Shown here: positions 24,944 to 33,608 of the stretch, piece by piece
Layout of the letters: the number at the start of each line of letters is the position of its first letter
How positions within the stretch are numbered: position 1 is the first letter of the stretch
Assembly (NCBI GenBank): GCA_938045615.1
Contig: CALIBC010000253.1
Span: 1-40,596, forward strand
Length of the DNA: 40,596 nt
Direction: 5' to 3'
DNA from: an uncultured Clostridia bacterium
Lineage (GTDB): Bacteria > Bacillota > Clostridia > Peptostreptococcales > Anaerovoracaceae
Notes under the pieces: model-generated
Seen by the model: only the letters and a program-made list of their open reading frames with translations
The model's database searches: none
What the model was told of the DNA's origin: nothing
Translations under genes and position numbers: made by a program

Positions 24944-25569
24944 TTGAAGAAGTCGGAACAGTCAAGGCTATACGACGAGGTTCGACGGAAGCTAAACTTG
25001 TGATTTCCTGCCGCACGGTTTTGGGAAAAAAAAGATCAATGCAAAGAAGCTCAACGACGGAGGTTCCTACTGCGATCGGCGACAGCATCGCCGTCAACGG
25101 GGTCTGCCTGACCGCCACAGAAATCAGAAACGACACATTCACGGCCGACGTAATGCCCGAAACTTTCTTGCGATCCAATCTGAGCGGGTTGCGTCCCGGT
25201 AGCAAGGTTAATCTTGAACGGGCAATGCCTTGCAGCGGTCGCTTCGGCGGACATATTGTTTCGGGACACATAGATGACATAGGAAAGATATCTTTTTTAA
25301 GGCGTGACCAAAATGCGATTCTCATTGGAATCACGGCGCAAGCCTCCATATTGAAATACGTAGTAGAAAAAGGCTCCGTCGCAATCGACGGTATCAGTCT
25401 TACGGTCACGGATGTTTCGCGGGGAATGTCATCCGGAGAATTTCAGGTTTCCGTCATTCCGCATACACTGTCGGAAACATCACTTTTGCTTAAAAAGGTC
25501 GGGGACAGCGTCAATCTCGAGGCTGATATAATAGGTAAATATGTGGAGCGACTTTTAGGTGAAAAATAA
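24928..25569 (+). CDS. ribE: Riboflavin synthase alpha subunit
   Basis: A 213-residue trimeric enzyme that dismutates two lumazines to riboflavin. Two similar barrel domains are visible: MFTGIIEEVGTV...VNGVCLT in the first and GHIVSGHIDDIG...IDGISLTV in the second. AAGGAGAG precedes the ATG inside ribD. The N-terminal barrel has about 14 extra polar residues (about 32-49, LGKKRSMQRSSTTEV) between two strands, compared with the usual short turn. Otherwise the length is normal. Confidence 0.96.
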   Translation: MFTGIIEEVGTVKAIRRGSTEAKLVISCRTVLGKKRSMQRSSTTEVPTAIGDSIAVNGVCLTATEIRNDTFTADVMPETFLRSNLSGLRPGSKVNLERAMPCSGRFGGHIVSGHIDDIGKISFLRRDQNAILIGITAQASILKYVVEKGSVAIDGISLTVTDVSRGMSSGEFQVSVIPHTLSETSLLLKKVGDSVNLEADIIGKYVERLLGEK

Positions 25570-25671
25570 CAAGCTTAGCGCCCTTTGCGCCAAATCAATC
25601 CATATCAAAGCGATTTGAAAACACTGCACTCATTTCTTACAGTCTGTATATGTCGAAAGAAAGGAAAAATC

Positions 25672-26892
25672 ATGAATAAAGATACGAAAGAAGCTTTTGA
25701 ATTCAACACCGTGGAAGAGGCTCTACAGGATTTGAAAAAAGGAAAAATCATCCTCTGCACCGATGACCCGGATCGGGAAAACGAAGGGGATTTCATATGC
25801 GCGGGAGAATTTGCAACTACCGAAAACATAAACTTTATGGCGATGCACGGAAGAGGACTCATCTGCATGCCTGTGGATCGCGAAATATGCAACAAACTCA
25901 ACCTGACACAGATGGTGTCCGAAAATACCGATAATCATGAAACCGCTTTCACTGTCTCGGTCGATCATATCGACACAGGTACGGGAATTTCTGCGGAAGA
26001 ACGGGCGCTTACGACCCGCATGGTGGCGGCTGGAAAATGCAAAGCCACCGATTTTAGGCGCCCCGGACACAATTTCCCTCTGCTTGCCAAGGATGGCGGC
26101 GTTCTTGAACGAAACGGCCATACGGAAGCGACCGTCGATCTTATGCGCCTTGCCGGACTTAAATCTTGCGGGATATGTTGTGAAATTATGGACGAGGACG
26201 GTACTATGATGCGAACTCCCAATCTCATAAAACTGGCTCGTAAACACGATCTGAAATTTATATCGATCAAGGCATTGCAGGATTACCGCAAAAAACACGA
26301 TATTCTCGTAAAAAAAGTTGCGGACACCAAACTCCCAACCTACTACGGCAACTTCCGCGCAATAGGTTTTATAAACAAATTAAACGGTGAACACCACGTG
26401 GCTTTGGTAAAAGGAGAAATAGGAGACGGCAAGGACGTGCTCTGCCGTGTTCATTCGGAATGCCTCACGGGAGACGCATTCGGTTCCGCAAGATGTGACT
26501 GTGGTCAACAGCTGGCCTCAGCCCTTTCACAAATCGAAAAAGAAGGTCGTGGAATACTCCTTTATATGAGGCAGGAAGGCCGCGGGATAGGGCTGATCAA
26601 CAAATTGAAAGCTTATGAGCTTCAGGATAACGGTATGGATACTATGGAAGCCAATATAGCTCTTGGCTTTCCGGCAGATCTACGCGAATATTACATAGGG
26701 GCACAGATTTTGAGAGACCTTGGTGTCAAAACCATGCGTCTTCTGACTAACAATCCCGAAAAAGTATATCAACTCGAGGCTTTTGGGATCGAAATTATGT
26801 CTAGAGTGCCCATACAGATGGAAGCCACCGCACATGACCTTTTTTATCTTAAGACCAAGCAGAAAAAAATGGGACATATGCTCGATTACTAA
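25672..26892 (+). CDS. ribBA: Bifunctional DHBP synthase / GTP cyclohydrolase II
   Basis: A 406-residue fusion that provides both starting intermediates for riboflavin. The RibB half has DDPDRENEGDF near residue 33 and GHTEATVDLMRLAG near 154. The RibA half has the zinc cysteines in SECLTGDAFGSARCDCG near residues 262-278 and RQEGRGIGL near 300. The ATG at 25672 has AAAGGAA upstream; an in-frame start at 25585 has none. The gap of about 100 nt after ribE holds no clear hairpin. Confidence 0.97.
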   Translation: MNKDTKEAFEFNTVEEALQDLKKGKIILCTDDPDRENEGDFICAGEFATTENINFMAMHGRGLICMPVDREICNKLNLTQMVSENTDNHETAFTVSVDHIDTGTGISAEERALTTRMVAAGKCKATDFRRPGHNFPLLAKDGGVLERNGHTEATVDLMRLAGLKSCGICCEIMDEDGTMMRTPNLIKLARKHDLKFISIKALQDYRKKHDILVKKVADTKLPTYYGNFRAIGFINKLNGEHHVALVKGEIGDGKDVLCRVHSECLTGDAFGSARCDCGQQLASALSQIEKEGRGILLYMRQEGRGIGLINKLKAYELQDNGMDTMEANIALGFPADLREYYIGAQILRDLGVKTMRLLTNNPEKVYQLEAFGIEIMSRVPIQMEATAHDLFYLKTKQKKMGHMLDY

Positions 26893-26971
26893 GAAATCCC
26901 GATATTTGAAACGCTCGCTTCAAAATAAAAATCAAAATAACTATTTAAGACAAACATTACGGAGGTAAAAA

Positions 26972-27436
26972 ATGAAAATTTATGAAGGTAAACTGGTATC
27001 AAAGGAAGCCAAAATTGCTATCGTTTGCGGCCGATTCAACGAGCTTGTGACATCAAAACTTTTGGGGGGCGCACTCGACGGACTCAAGCGGCACAATGTT
27101 GCCGACGGAAACATTGAAATTGCATGGTGCCCCGGAGCTTTTGAGGTTCCCCTGACGGCGAAAAAACTGGCAACAAGCGGAAGATATGATGCCGTCATCT
27201 GTCTTGGAGCGGTCATAAGAGGTGCGACATCGCATTATGATTATGTTTGCGCGGAAGTCTCAAAAGGCATAGCCAATGTGAGCCTTGAGACCGGGATCCC
27301 GGTTCTTTTTGGGATTTTGACCACAGACAGCATAGAACAGGCTCTTGAAAGAGCGGGAACCAAAGCCGGAAACAAAGGTTTTGACTGTGCGGAAAATGCA
27401 ATAGAAATGATCAATCTCCTTAACGAGATAAAATAG
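26972..27436 (+). CDS. ribH: 6,7-dimethyl-8-ribityllumazine synthase
   Basis: A 154-residue lumazine synthase, forming the icosahedral or pentameric partner of riboflavin synthase. It has IAIVCGRFNELVTSKLL at the N-terminus, WCPGAFEVPLTAKKL near residue 51, GAVIRGATSHYDYVC with the catalytic His near residue 88, and FGILTTDSIEQALERAG near 113. GGAGG precedes the ATG. It is the last of the four rib genes. Confidence 0.97.
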   Translation: MKIYEGKLVSKEAKIAIVCGRFNELVTSKLLGGALDGLKRHNVADGNIEIAWCPGAFEVPLTAKKLATSGRYDAVICLGAVIRGATSHYDYVCAEVSKGIANVSLETGIPVLFGILTTDSIEQALERAGTKAGNKGFDCAENAIEMINLLNEIK

Positions 27437-27461
27437 CATATGAGAAAATGAATAAATCACC

Positions 27462-28079
27462 ATGAAAAAAGCTCTGATATTTACATCATTTGTCCAGAAT
27501 TTAAGTAGAATACATATAGACTCAAACGAATTCGACCGTGTAATTTGTGCGGATGGAGGTCTTGAGATTGCGAAAAAACTGGGTATTTCCCCGGACATAC
27601 CGATTGGCGACTACGATTCCATGCAACTCCCGCAAAACCAGAAGATCATCAAACTTCCAATGGAAAAAAACATGACAGACAGCGAGGCGGCAATAGATTT
27701 TGCGATCTCCGACGGTTTCAATGACATAACGGTTATTGGCGGCATCGGCGGACGTTTTGACCACACCATGGGCAATATAGGAATGCTAGCAAAATATCTA
27801 GGCAGAGACAAGAAGCTGTGCATAGTGGATGGTAATAATAAAGTTTTTATGCTCCTCCCCGGCTCTTACATCATACATAAAAGCATCTACAAATATCTGG
27901 GCCTTATTTCGTACCAAATAAAATGTGAGAACTTGAGTGTTTCGGGAGTCAAATACCCACTTGAAAAATACGACCTGTCCGACAACACTACACTTGGTGT
28001 TAGCAATGAGATTCTGAAAGAAAGTGCCGAACTTTCATTCACTTCCGGTAAACTGCTTGTTATCCAGTCAAACGATTGA
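27462..28079 (+). CDS. thiN: Thiamine diphosphokinase
   Basis: A 205-residue enzyme making thiamine pyrophosphate from thiamine. CADGGLEIAKKLGISPD is near residue 29, GDYDSM near 48 (GDFDS in most members), DSEAAIDFAI near 72 and the GGIGGRFDHTMGNI loop near 92 are all typical. The ribosome site is weak (AGAAAATGAA). It follows ribH by 25 nt on the same strand, so it probably shares the FMN-controlled transcript; no thiamine riboswitch is seen. Confidence 0.92.
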   Translation: MKKALIFTSFVQNLSRIHIDSNEFDRVICADGGLEIAKKLGISPDIPIGDYDSMQLPQNQKIIKLPMEKNMTDSEAAIDFAISDGFNDITVIGGIGGRFDHTMGNIGMLAKYLGRDKKLCIVDGNNKVFMLLPGSYIIHKSIYKYLGLISYQIKCENLSVSGVKYPLEKYDLSDNTTLGVSNEILKESAELSFTSGKLLVIQSND

Positions 28080-28105
28080 GAACTCTGCAAATTTGGGATC
28101 GCTTC

Positions 28106-28134
28106 TTGAAATGCCGAATGTAAAATGTTATATT
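28106..28134 (+). promoter_or_regulatory. SigA-type promoter of the crotonase gene
   Basis: TTGAAA (28106-28111), exactly 17 nt, then TATATT (28129-28134). The predicted start near 28141 gives an 80-nt leader containing an AAAGGAG ribosome site. Confidence 0.75.
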
Positions 28135-28220
28135 TAGTGCGTGTCCGGAAGACCAAAGAGCCTTACTGCACACATACCGTTACAGGTTATTTGACTTTGA
28201 TCCAGTAAAGGAGACATGAA

Positions 28221-28997
28221 ATGTACGAAAACATTAAGTATGAAATCAAGGGTAATATAGGTTACCTGACGATCAACAGACCCAAGGCGCTGAATGCACT
28301 GAACACAGATGTATTGAATGAACTTTCTTCGGTTCTCGGGGAAATCAAATCCAACGATGATCTCAAAGCCGTAATTCTGACCGGCGAAGGAAAAGCTTTT
28401 GTGGCAGGTGCGGATATTGCTCAGATGAAAGACTTGAACGCAGTTGACGGAAGAGCAATGATGCTCGCAGGTCACAAGGTAATGAATGCGATAGACAGAA
28501 TGCCTAAGCCTTTCATTGCGGCGGTCAACGGGTTTGCGCTTGGAGGCGGTTGCGAGCTTGCTATGGCATGCGACATCCGTATAGCCTCTGATAAAGCAAA
28601 GTTCGGTCAACCGGAGGTCGGACTGGGAATTATTCCGGGATTCGGCGGCACTCAAAGGCTTTCCCGTCTTGTGGGCAAGGGACTTGCGAAATATCTGATT
28701 TACACGGCAGAATTGATCGATGCCGATGAAGCTATGCGCATCGGTCTTGTCGAAAAAGTAGTGGCTGCGGAAGATCTGATGGCGACCTGTGAGAAGATCG
28801 CTTCCACCATAGTTTCTAAGGCTCCTATAGCGGTATCACAGGCAAAGGTCGCAATAAACGAAGGCCTGGATATGAATCTGCGTTCAGGCTGCCAACTTGA
28901 AGTGGAAGCCTCCACTGTTTGCTTTGGTTCCGAAGATAAATTCGAGGGAATGTCGGCCTTTCTTGAAAAGCGGAAGGCTGAATGGAAAAATAAATAG
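28221..28997 (+). CDS. Enoyl-CoA hydratase / crotonase (3-hydroxybutyryl-CoA dehydratase-like)
   Basis: A 258-residue crotonase-fold enzyme that hydrates 2-enoyl-CoA or dehydrates 3-hydroxyacyl-CoA. The CoA/oxyanion segment VAGADIAQM is near residue 61. Both catalytic glutamates are present, in NGFALGGGCELAMACDIRIAS near 98-118 and QPEVGLGIIPGFGGTQRL near 127. It is strongly like clostridial Crt of butyrate formation, but the other genes of that pathway (thl, hbd, bcd-etf) are not adjacent, so the physiological substrate is inferred. It stands alone with its own promoter. Confidence 0.92.
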   Translation: MYENIKYEIKGNIGYLTINRPKALNALNTDVLNELSSVLGEIKSNDDLKAVILTGEGKAFVAGADIAQMKDLNAVDGRAMMLAGHKVMNAIDRMPKPFIAAVNGFALGGGCELAMACDIRIASDKAKFGQPEVGLGIIPGFGGTQRLSRLVGKGLAKYLIYTAELIDADEAMRIGLVEKVVAAEDLMATCEKIASTIVSKAPIAVSQAKVAINEGLDMNLRSGCQLEVEASTVCFGSEDKFEGMSAFLEKRKAEWKNK

Positions 28998-29057
28998 TGC
29001 CTGCAGTGCCTATCGATAAATCATCGCCAGGCATATTGTGAAAAGTCTTTCACTTTT

Positions 29058-29104
29058 GCAAGCCCCGAAGGATTAAAACAATTGATAACGCTTTCGGGGC
29101 TTGC
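29058..29104. repeat. Inverted repeat between converging genes
   Basis: GCAAGCCCCGAAG (29058-29070) pairs with CTTTCGGGGCTTGC (29091-29104) with one unpaired base. There is no clear T-run on either side. A small GTGAAA/TTTCAC hairpin with TTTT lies just before it (29038-29057). The pair probably ends crotonase transcription, but it is not a textbook terminator. A 12-nt direct repeat, TTTTTTGATCTG, at 29144-29155 and 29159-29170 completes this gene-free stretch. Confidence 0.5.
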
Positions 29105-29171
29105 CGGGCAAGCACCGTCAATTCAAGGTTCTTTTAATTTGAGTTTTTTGATCTGATATTTTTTGATCTGT

Positions 29172-29627
29172 TCAGAGATTTATCACTCCGATCGTCAGCA
29201 TCATTACCGCAACTCCCGCCGCACACACACCCAGAAAGATCATCGGTATCGCATCTTTCAATCTCATCTCAAGCATTGCGGCGACCAGAGCTCCCGTCCA
29301 TGCGCCGGTTCCCGGAAGCGGAATGGCAACGAGGATAAATAAACCGATCTTCTCATACTTTCTGACCGTATCAGCTTTGGAATCCGCCCTCTTTTCCAAT
29401 TTCTTTATGAAATCATCTATTTTATGATGCTTTTTTCTCAAAAACTTGAATATCTCTCTTATAAACAGAATAATAAAAGGCACAGGTACCATATTCCCTG
29501 CCACCACGAGGACATAAGTGAGCCACGGATTCAGATCATGTGTCATCGCAAACGGTATTGCGGCTCTGAGTTCCGCCACCGGAGCCATTGAAATAAGTAG
29601 CGTCATTAAAATTCTATACATATACAT
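29172..29627 (-). CDS. Small multidrug-export family membrane protein (COG2426)
   Basis: A 151-residue membrane protein with about four hydrophobic segments. SMAPVAELRAAIPFAM near residue 14, NMVPVPFIILF near 45 and IPLPGTGAWTGALVAAMLEM near 101 match the COG2426 'small multi-drug export protein' family, whose real substrate is unproven. The proline/glycine-rich PLPGTGAW is the family signature. The start overlaps the previous gene by 14 nt; a second ATG at 29621 is also possible. Co-translation with the upstream gene is likely. Confidence 0.82.
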   Translation of the reverse strand: MYMYRILMTLLISMAPVAELRAAIPFAMTHDLNPWLTYVLVVAGNMVPVPFIILFIREIFKFLRKKHHKIDDFIKKLEKRADSKADTVRKYEKIGLFILVAIPLPGTGAWTGALVAAMLEMRLKDAIPMIFLGVCAAGVAVMMLTIGVINL

Positions 29628-30237
29628 GTTTCCTGTTTGTTTTGATCTGAACTATCACACCTATAACTGTCAGTGCAATAACCACACATGTTACCATCAT
29701 CGGCTCGTCCTTTATAAAGTTCACAAAGATCTTGTGATTCAGGTGTTTTATGGTCAGCTGCGGAGAAGTTCCTATACCGGATGCCAGAGTCTTGTAGTGT
29801 GTAATCATATACATGCTTGGCAGACTAAAGAGCGAAGCTCCGTTTGATGCGGTGGATATCGTGATCATCAAATCCACCGATTTCAAGAATACAATGACCA
29901 TTATGACTATTAGCACCGCAAAGACTGCATATTTATATTCCGTAATTTCTTTGGGCAACAGCGGCATTATCAGCTTTGCTGCAATAAAACCTGCGGCGAT
30001 TCCAAAAATAACGATACCCGCCTTTATTATAAAACCCGTTATAAGAGCAACCACCGTCGCACAAAGTCCGGCGATTATAAGATCCTGTTTTTCGGTTCCA
30101 AGTTTTTCTATCGCTATGTTGAATATAAAGAGAAAGCAACTTATTGAAACCATGGGTTTAAACATATCTCTGCCTTTAAATAACAACAGCCCCCCTACTA
30201 CGGTCAACACAGCCATATATAAAAATAATTCCGGCAT
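29614..30237 (-). CDS. Polytopic membrane protein, unassigned (loosely DUF4203/TMEM198-like)
   Basis: A 207-residue protein with about six hydrophobic segments and almost no soluble part before residue 150. Alternating small and aliphatic residues (IVIFGIAAGFIAAKLIM) recall the DUF4203/TMEM198 type fold, but I cannot confirm a family. The ATG at 30237 has AAAGGGG 6 nt upstream; in-frame codons further up (30294, 30261) lack one. The paired overlap with the COG2426 gene suggests they work together. The hppA terminator lies directly upstream. Confidence 0.6.
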   Translation of the reverse strand: MPELFLYMAVLTVVGGLLLFKGRDMFKPMVSISCFLFIFNIAIEKLGTEKQDLIIAGLCATVVALITGFIIKAGIVIFGIAAGFIAAKLIMPLLPKEITEYKYAVFAVLIVIMVIVFLKSVDLMITISTASNGASLFSLPSMYMITHYKTLASGIGTSPQLTIKHLNHKIFVNFIKDEPMMVTCVVIALTVIGVIVQIKTNRKHVYV

Positions 30238-30275
30238 CACTACCCCTTTTAAGATTTCCATTAAAACGGTTTCTT

Positions 30276-30322
30276 TAAAAAAGCTGTAACACAAAATCCG
30301 GATGGAGCCATGTTACAGCTTT
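30276..30322 (-). terminator. Intrinsic terminator after hppA
   Basis: On the minus strand AAGCTGTAACA (30311-30321 complement) pairs with TGTTACAGCTT (30281-30291 complement), giving perfect 11-bp arms, followed by a run of T (30277-30282). Confidence 0.85.
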
Positions 30323-30338
30323 AAAATTCAAGATTGTA

Positions 30339-32354
30339 CTAACTCAAAATTCCATTTCCAAACAAAGGCGCAAATACCAGTGATACTATCGTCATCAGCT
30401 TGATGAGAATATTGATTGACGGACCGGAAGTGTCTTTGAAAGGATCTCCCACGGTGTCACCTACGACAGCCGCTTTATGTGTTTCGGAACCTTTTCCTCC
30501 GTAATTGCCCTCTTCAACGTACTTCTTGGCATTGTCCCAAGCTCCACCTGCATTTGCCATCATGATGGCAAGAAGCACACCCGATGCAAGTGCTCCGGCG
30601 AGCATCCCTCCAAGAGCATCCGAGCCGAGTATGAAACCTACTGCAAGAGGCGATACGATCGCCATCAGACCCGGAATCATCATTTCCCGCAGAGCCGCAG
30701 TGGTTGAAATATCGACGCATCTCGTATAGTCGGGTTTTGACGTTCCTTCCATTATGCCCTTGTCTTCACGGAATTGTCTGCGAACTTCCTCGATCATGTT
30801 GTTTGCAGCCTTACCGACGGAATTCATGGTCATTGCCGAGAATATGAACGGTAACATCGCTCCTATGAACAATCCTATTATAACTATAGGATTGAGCAGA
30901 TCTATTGACTGTAGATGCGCCACCGAGGCAAATGAGACAAACAGCGCAAGTGCGGTAAGCGCAGCTGAGCAAATTGCAAATCCCTTGCCTATGGCAGCTG
31001 TCGTATTTCCAACCGAGTCAAGTTTATCTGTTATATTTCTGACTTCCTCAGGCAATTCTGACATCTCCGCAATCCCTCCGGCATTGTCGGAAACAGGACC
31101 GTAAGCATCCACGGCAACCGTTATTCCCGTAATGGAGAGCATCCCCACGGCCGAAAGGGCAATCCCGTATACACCCGCAAAGTGGAATGCGACATAAATA
31201 CCTATCGCTATGCAGATTATAGGCCAGAGTGTCGACATCATTCCCACGCCGAGCCCGCTTATTATCGTTGTGGCCGATCCCGTCTGTGATTGGTCGGCTA
31301 TCTTCTTTACGCTTTTGAAATCAGCCGACGTATAAATCTCCGTCAGTTTACCTATCGCCACGCCTACGATCAGTCCTGCGATAATAGCATAAGCATAATT
31401 CATGCTTCCGAGCATGTGCCTGCTCAAGAATATCGAAGCAACGATAACTATCACAGCACTTATATAAGTCGCCATATCCAAGGATCTTGCAGGATTCGAA
31501 TCATTGTCACCGCCTCTTACGCACAGAATGGCAATCACGGAAGCGACAAGACCTATGGCTGCAAGTATCAGTGGAAACATGGCCGCTTGAGTTTCGGAAA
31601 AAGTACTTCCTATGCCCGCCGTCTTGACTGCCACAGCAGCAAGTGTGATTGCGGAAATAATAGAACCGACATATGATTCGAAAAGGTCGGAGCCCATGCC
31701 CGCAACATCGCCCACATTGTCGCCCACATTGTCCGCTATAACAGCAGGGTTTCTCGGGTCATCTTCCGGTATGCCGGCTTCCACCTTGCCGACAAGATCG
31801 GCACCTACGTCAGCAGCCTTTGTGTATATTCCGCCGCCTACTCTTCCGAACAGAGCCATGGACGATGCACCCAGTCCAAATCCCGTAACACATTCAACCA
31901 GTGTGGCAAGATCCAGAACGCAAACTATTACGCCCAGTCCCAAAAGTCCCAAGCCGGCAACGCAAAGTCCCATGACAGAACCGCTCCTGAAAGCAACTTT
32001 AAGCGCCTTGGACATTCCTTTTTCCTGTGCTGCCGTTGCAGTCCTTACGTTGCCCAAAGTGGCCACGTTCATTCCGAAGAATCCCGCAAGCACAGAGAGC
32101 AAAGCACCGAAAACGTAAAGGATTCCCGTTTCTTTACTGATAAACACCCCAAGCAGCACAGCCATGCAGACGATAACGACAAACATAAACTTGTATTCCC
32201 GCTTAAGGAAAGCAAACGCTCCTTCCCTGATGAATCCGGATATCTCCTTCATCCTCTCATTTCCCTCATTGCACTTTTTGATCCAAGCGGCGAGACCGAA
32301 AGCCACCACCAGCGCAATCACAGCACAAAGAGGAGCAATCAATTTTAACTCCAT
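30339..32354 (-). CDS. hppA: Membrane-bound ion-translocating pyrophosphatase, K+-dependent type
   Basis: A 671-residue integral membrane pump with about 16 helices that uses PPi hydrolysis to export H+ or Na+. The acidic substrate motifs ADNVGDNVGD near residue 206 and DNAGGIAEM near 421, and the C-terminal GDPFKDTSGPS, are present. The segment GNTTAAIGKGF has Ala (not Lys) at the diagnostic position, the signature of the K+-dependent subfamily; the pumped ion cannot be decided by eye. The ATG at 32354 has a strong AGGAGG; an in-frame codon at 32417 precedes a hairpin and is unlikely. secG lies 100 nt upstream, the terminator directly downstream. Confidence 0.95.
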   Translation of the reverse strand: MELKLIAPLCAVIALVVAFGLAAWIKKCNEGNERMKEISGFIREGAFAFLKREYKFMFVVIVCMAVLLGVFISKETGILYVFGALLSVLAGFFGMNVATLGNVRTATAAQEKGMSKALKVAFRSGSVMGLCVAGLGLLGLGVIVCVLDLATLVECVTGFGLGASSMALFGRVGGGIYTKAADVGADLVGKVEAGIPEDDPRNPAVIADNVGDNVGDVAGMGSDLFESYVGSIISAITLAAVAVKTAGIGSTFSETQAAMFPLILAAIGLVASVIAILCVRGGDNDSNPARSLDMATYISAVIVIVASIFLSRHMLGSMNYAYAIIAGLIVGVAIGKLTEIYTSADFKSVKKIADQSQTGSATTIISGLGVGMMSTLWPIICIAIGIYVAFHFAGVYGIALSAVGMLSITGITVAVDAYGPVSDNAGGIAEMSELPEEVRNITDKLDSVGNTTAAIGKGFAICSAALTALALFVSFASVAHLQSIDLLNPIVIIGLFIGAMLPFIFSAMTMNSVGKAANNMIEEVRRQFREDKGIMEGTSKPDYTRCVDISTTAALREMMIPGLMAIVSPLAVGFILGSDALGGMLAGALASGVLLAIMMANAGGAWDNAKKYVEEGNYGGKGSETHKAAVVGDTVGDPFKDTSGPSINILIKLMTIVSLVFAPLFGNGILS

Positions 32355-32397
32355 ATAATACCTCCTAAATAATAACTTATAAAATTTAACGCTATAT

Positions 32398-32422
32398 AGG
32401 AGGAGCCAGATAAGCACCTCCT
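32398..32422 (-). repeat. Hairpin in the hppA leader
   Basis: On the minus strand AGGAGG (32417-32422) and CCTCCT (32398-32403) flank a 13-nt loop. The CCTCCT is also a perfect complement of the hppA ribosome site AGGAGG at 32361-32366. No T-run follows, so it is not an obvious terminator for secG. Confidence 0.5.
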
Positions 32423-32454
32423 TGCGAAAAAAATATAAACTGAATCAATAAAAA

Positions 32455-32688
32455 TTATCTGCCAACTGTCACAAGGATCAATGACAGGACTATGAACAGA
32501 ACCGCCGTTACGATAGTGATCTTATTCAGGATGCCCTGATATCCACGGCCTTTTTTCTTTCCGAAAAGCTGTTCCGCACCCCCTGCAATGGAGCCTGAAA
32601 GCCCGTCACTGTTTCCTTCCTGAAACAGCACACTCAAGATGAGTATGACGCTCACAACGGCAAGAATAACCATCAATACTGTATGCAT
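32455..32688 (-). CDS. secG: Preprotein translocase subunit SecG
   Basis: A 77-residue SecG with two membrane segments (about 3-22 and 56-74). Between them is the conserved VLFQEGNSDGLSGSIAGGAEQLFGKKKG loop region typical of the family. It stabilises the SecYE channel. The ATG at 32688 has AGGAGTG upstream; a longer in-frame ORF reaches back to 32829 but crosses the promoter and has no ribosome site. Its position after tpiA is conserved in Firmicutes. Confidence 0.95.
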   Translation of the reverse strand: MHTVLMVILAVVSVILILSVLFQEGNSDGLSGSIAGGAEQLFGKKKGRGYQGILNKITIVTAVLFIVLSLILVTVGR

Positions 32689-32722
32689 AAAAACACTCCT
32701 TATTTTTTTCTGTAACCATGCT

Positions 32723-32751
32723 ACAATATCACACCATGACCTGAAAATCAA
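32723..32751 (-). promoter_or_regulatory. SigA-type promoter of secG
   Basis: On the minus strand TTGATT (32746-32751), 17 nt, then TATTGT (32723-32728) with an extended TGA before it. The predicted start near 32716 gives a short leader. It allows secG, and perhaps hppA, to be expressed apart from the glycolytic genes. Confidence 0.65.
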
Positions 32752-32853
32752 GTCCGACAACGATAAACTCCGCCAAAAATACGAGAAAATATGGACAAAG
32801 ACCCTACGCTGTCGTAAAACTATGAACAAAGGTCATGAATGCGGAAGATATTG

Positions 32854-33603
32854 CTAAAAATTTATGATCCTCATAAAGCTTTCGGCATTCAGACTGGCAC
32901 CTCCGATAAGCGCCCCGTCGATCTCATCCATGTTCATTATCTCCGTTGCGTTCTCGGGTTTTACGCTGCCTCCGTACTGGATTATGACTTTGTCACACGT
33001 ATCTTCGTCATACAATCCGGCGATCGTTTCTCTTATGAATGCACACATTTCTCCGGCCTGCCGCGGGGTTGCGGTTTTACCGGTACCTATGGCCCAGATC
33101 GGCTCGTATGCAATCACGATTCTTTCGACATACTCTGCGCATACGCCTTCAAGGTCTGCGCAAAGCTGTGCCGAAACAATCTCCTCTGCCTTGCCTTCTT
33201 CGCGCTGCCGAAGGTTTTCCCCTACGCAAAGTATAGGCGTAATTTCACTGTCCGCAAAGATTTTTTTCAGCTTCTTGTTTACGGTCACGTCGGTTTCATT
33301 GAAATACTCTCTTCTCTCGGAATGTCCCACTATGCAGTAGTCGACCCCGATGTCCTTCAGCATGGAAAGGGAAACTTCTCCGGTGAATGCCCCCTCTTCG
33401 GCGAAGTGAACGTTTTGGGCTCCCACTCCTATACCGCTTCCCTCAAAAGCTCTCTTGAGCGTATCAAGCAAAGTGAACGAAGCACATACGGCCGCCTTGA
33501 CATCCGTATCTGCATAAAGCTTTTTAAAACTATCGGCAAAACTACGTGCTTCGTCCCTTGTTTTAAACATCTTCCAGTTTCCCGCCATCAACGGAATCCT
33601 CAT
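32854..33603 (-). CDS. tpiA: Triosephosphate isomerase
   Basis: A 249-residue TIM-barrel enzyme interconverting DHAP and GAP. All catalytic residues are visible: Asn/Lys in GNWKMF near residue 10, His in IVGHSERREYF near 95 and Glu in AYEPIWAIGTGKTA near 165. The phosphate loop GGSVKPEN lies near 210. The ATG at 33603 has AAGGAG within the end of pgk; a TTG at 33612 is an alternative. It is coupled to pgk. Confidence 0.97.
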   Translation of the reverse strand: MRIPLMAGNWKMFKTRDEARSFADSFKKLYADTDVKAAVCASFTLLDTLKRAFEGSGIGVGAQNVHFAEEGAFTGEVSLSMLKDIGVDYCIVGHSERREYFNETDVTVNKKLKKIFADSEITPILCVGENLRQREEGKAEEIVSAQLCADLEGVCAEYVERIVIAYEPIWAIGTGKTATPRQAGEMCAFIRETIAGLYDEDTCDKVIIQYGGSVKPENATEIMNMDEIDGALIGGASLNAESFMRIINF

Positions 33604-33608
33604 ATCAA

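Noticed and set aside
28080..28220. Possible T-box or other riboswitch before the crotonase gene
   Set aside because: No T-box sequence, specifier stem or known aptamer core; a plain promoter and ribosome site explain the region.
32760..32850. Imperfect direct repeat (TTTGTYCATA) between tpiA and secG
   Set aside because: Short and mismatched, with two copies only; no link to a known element.
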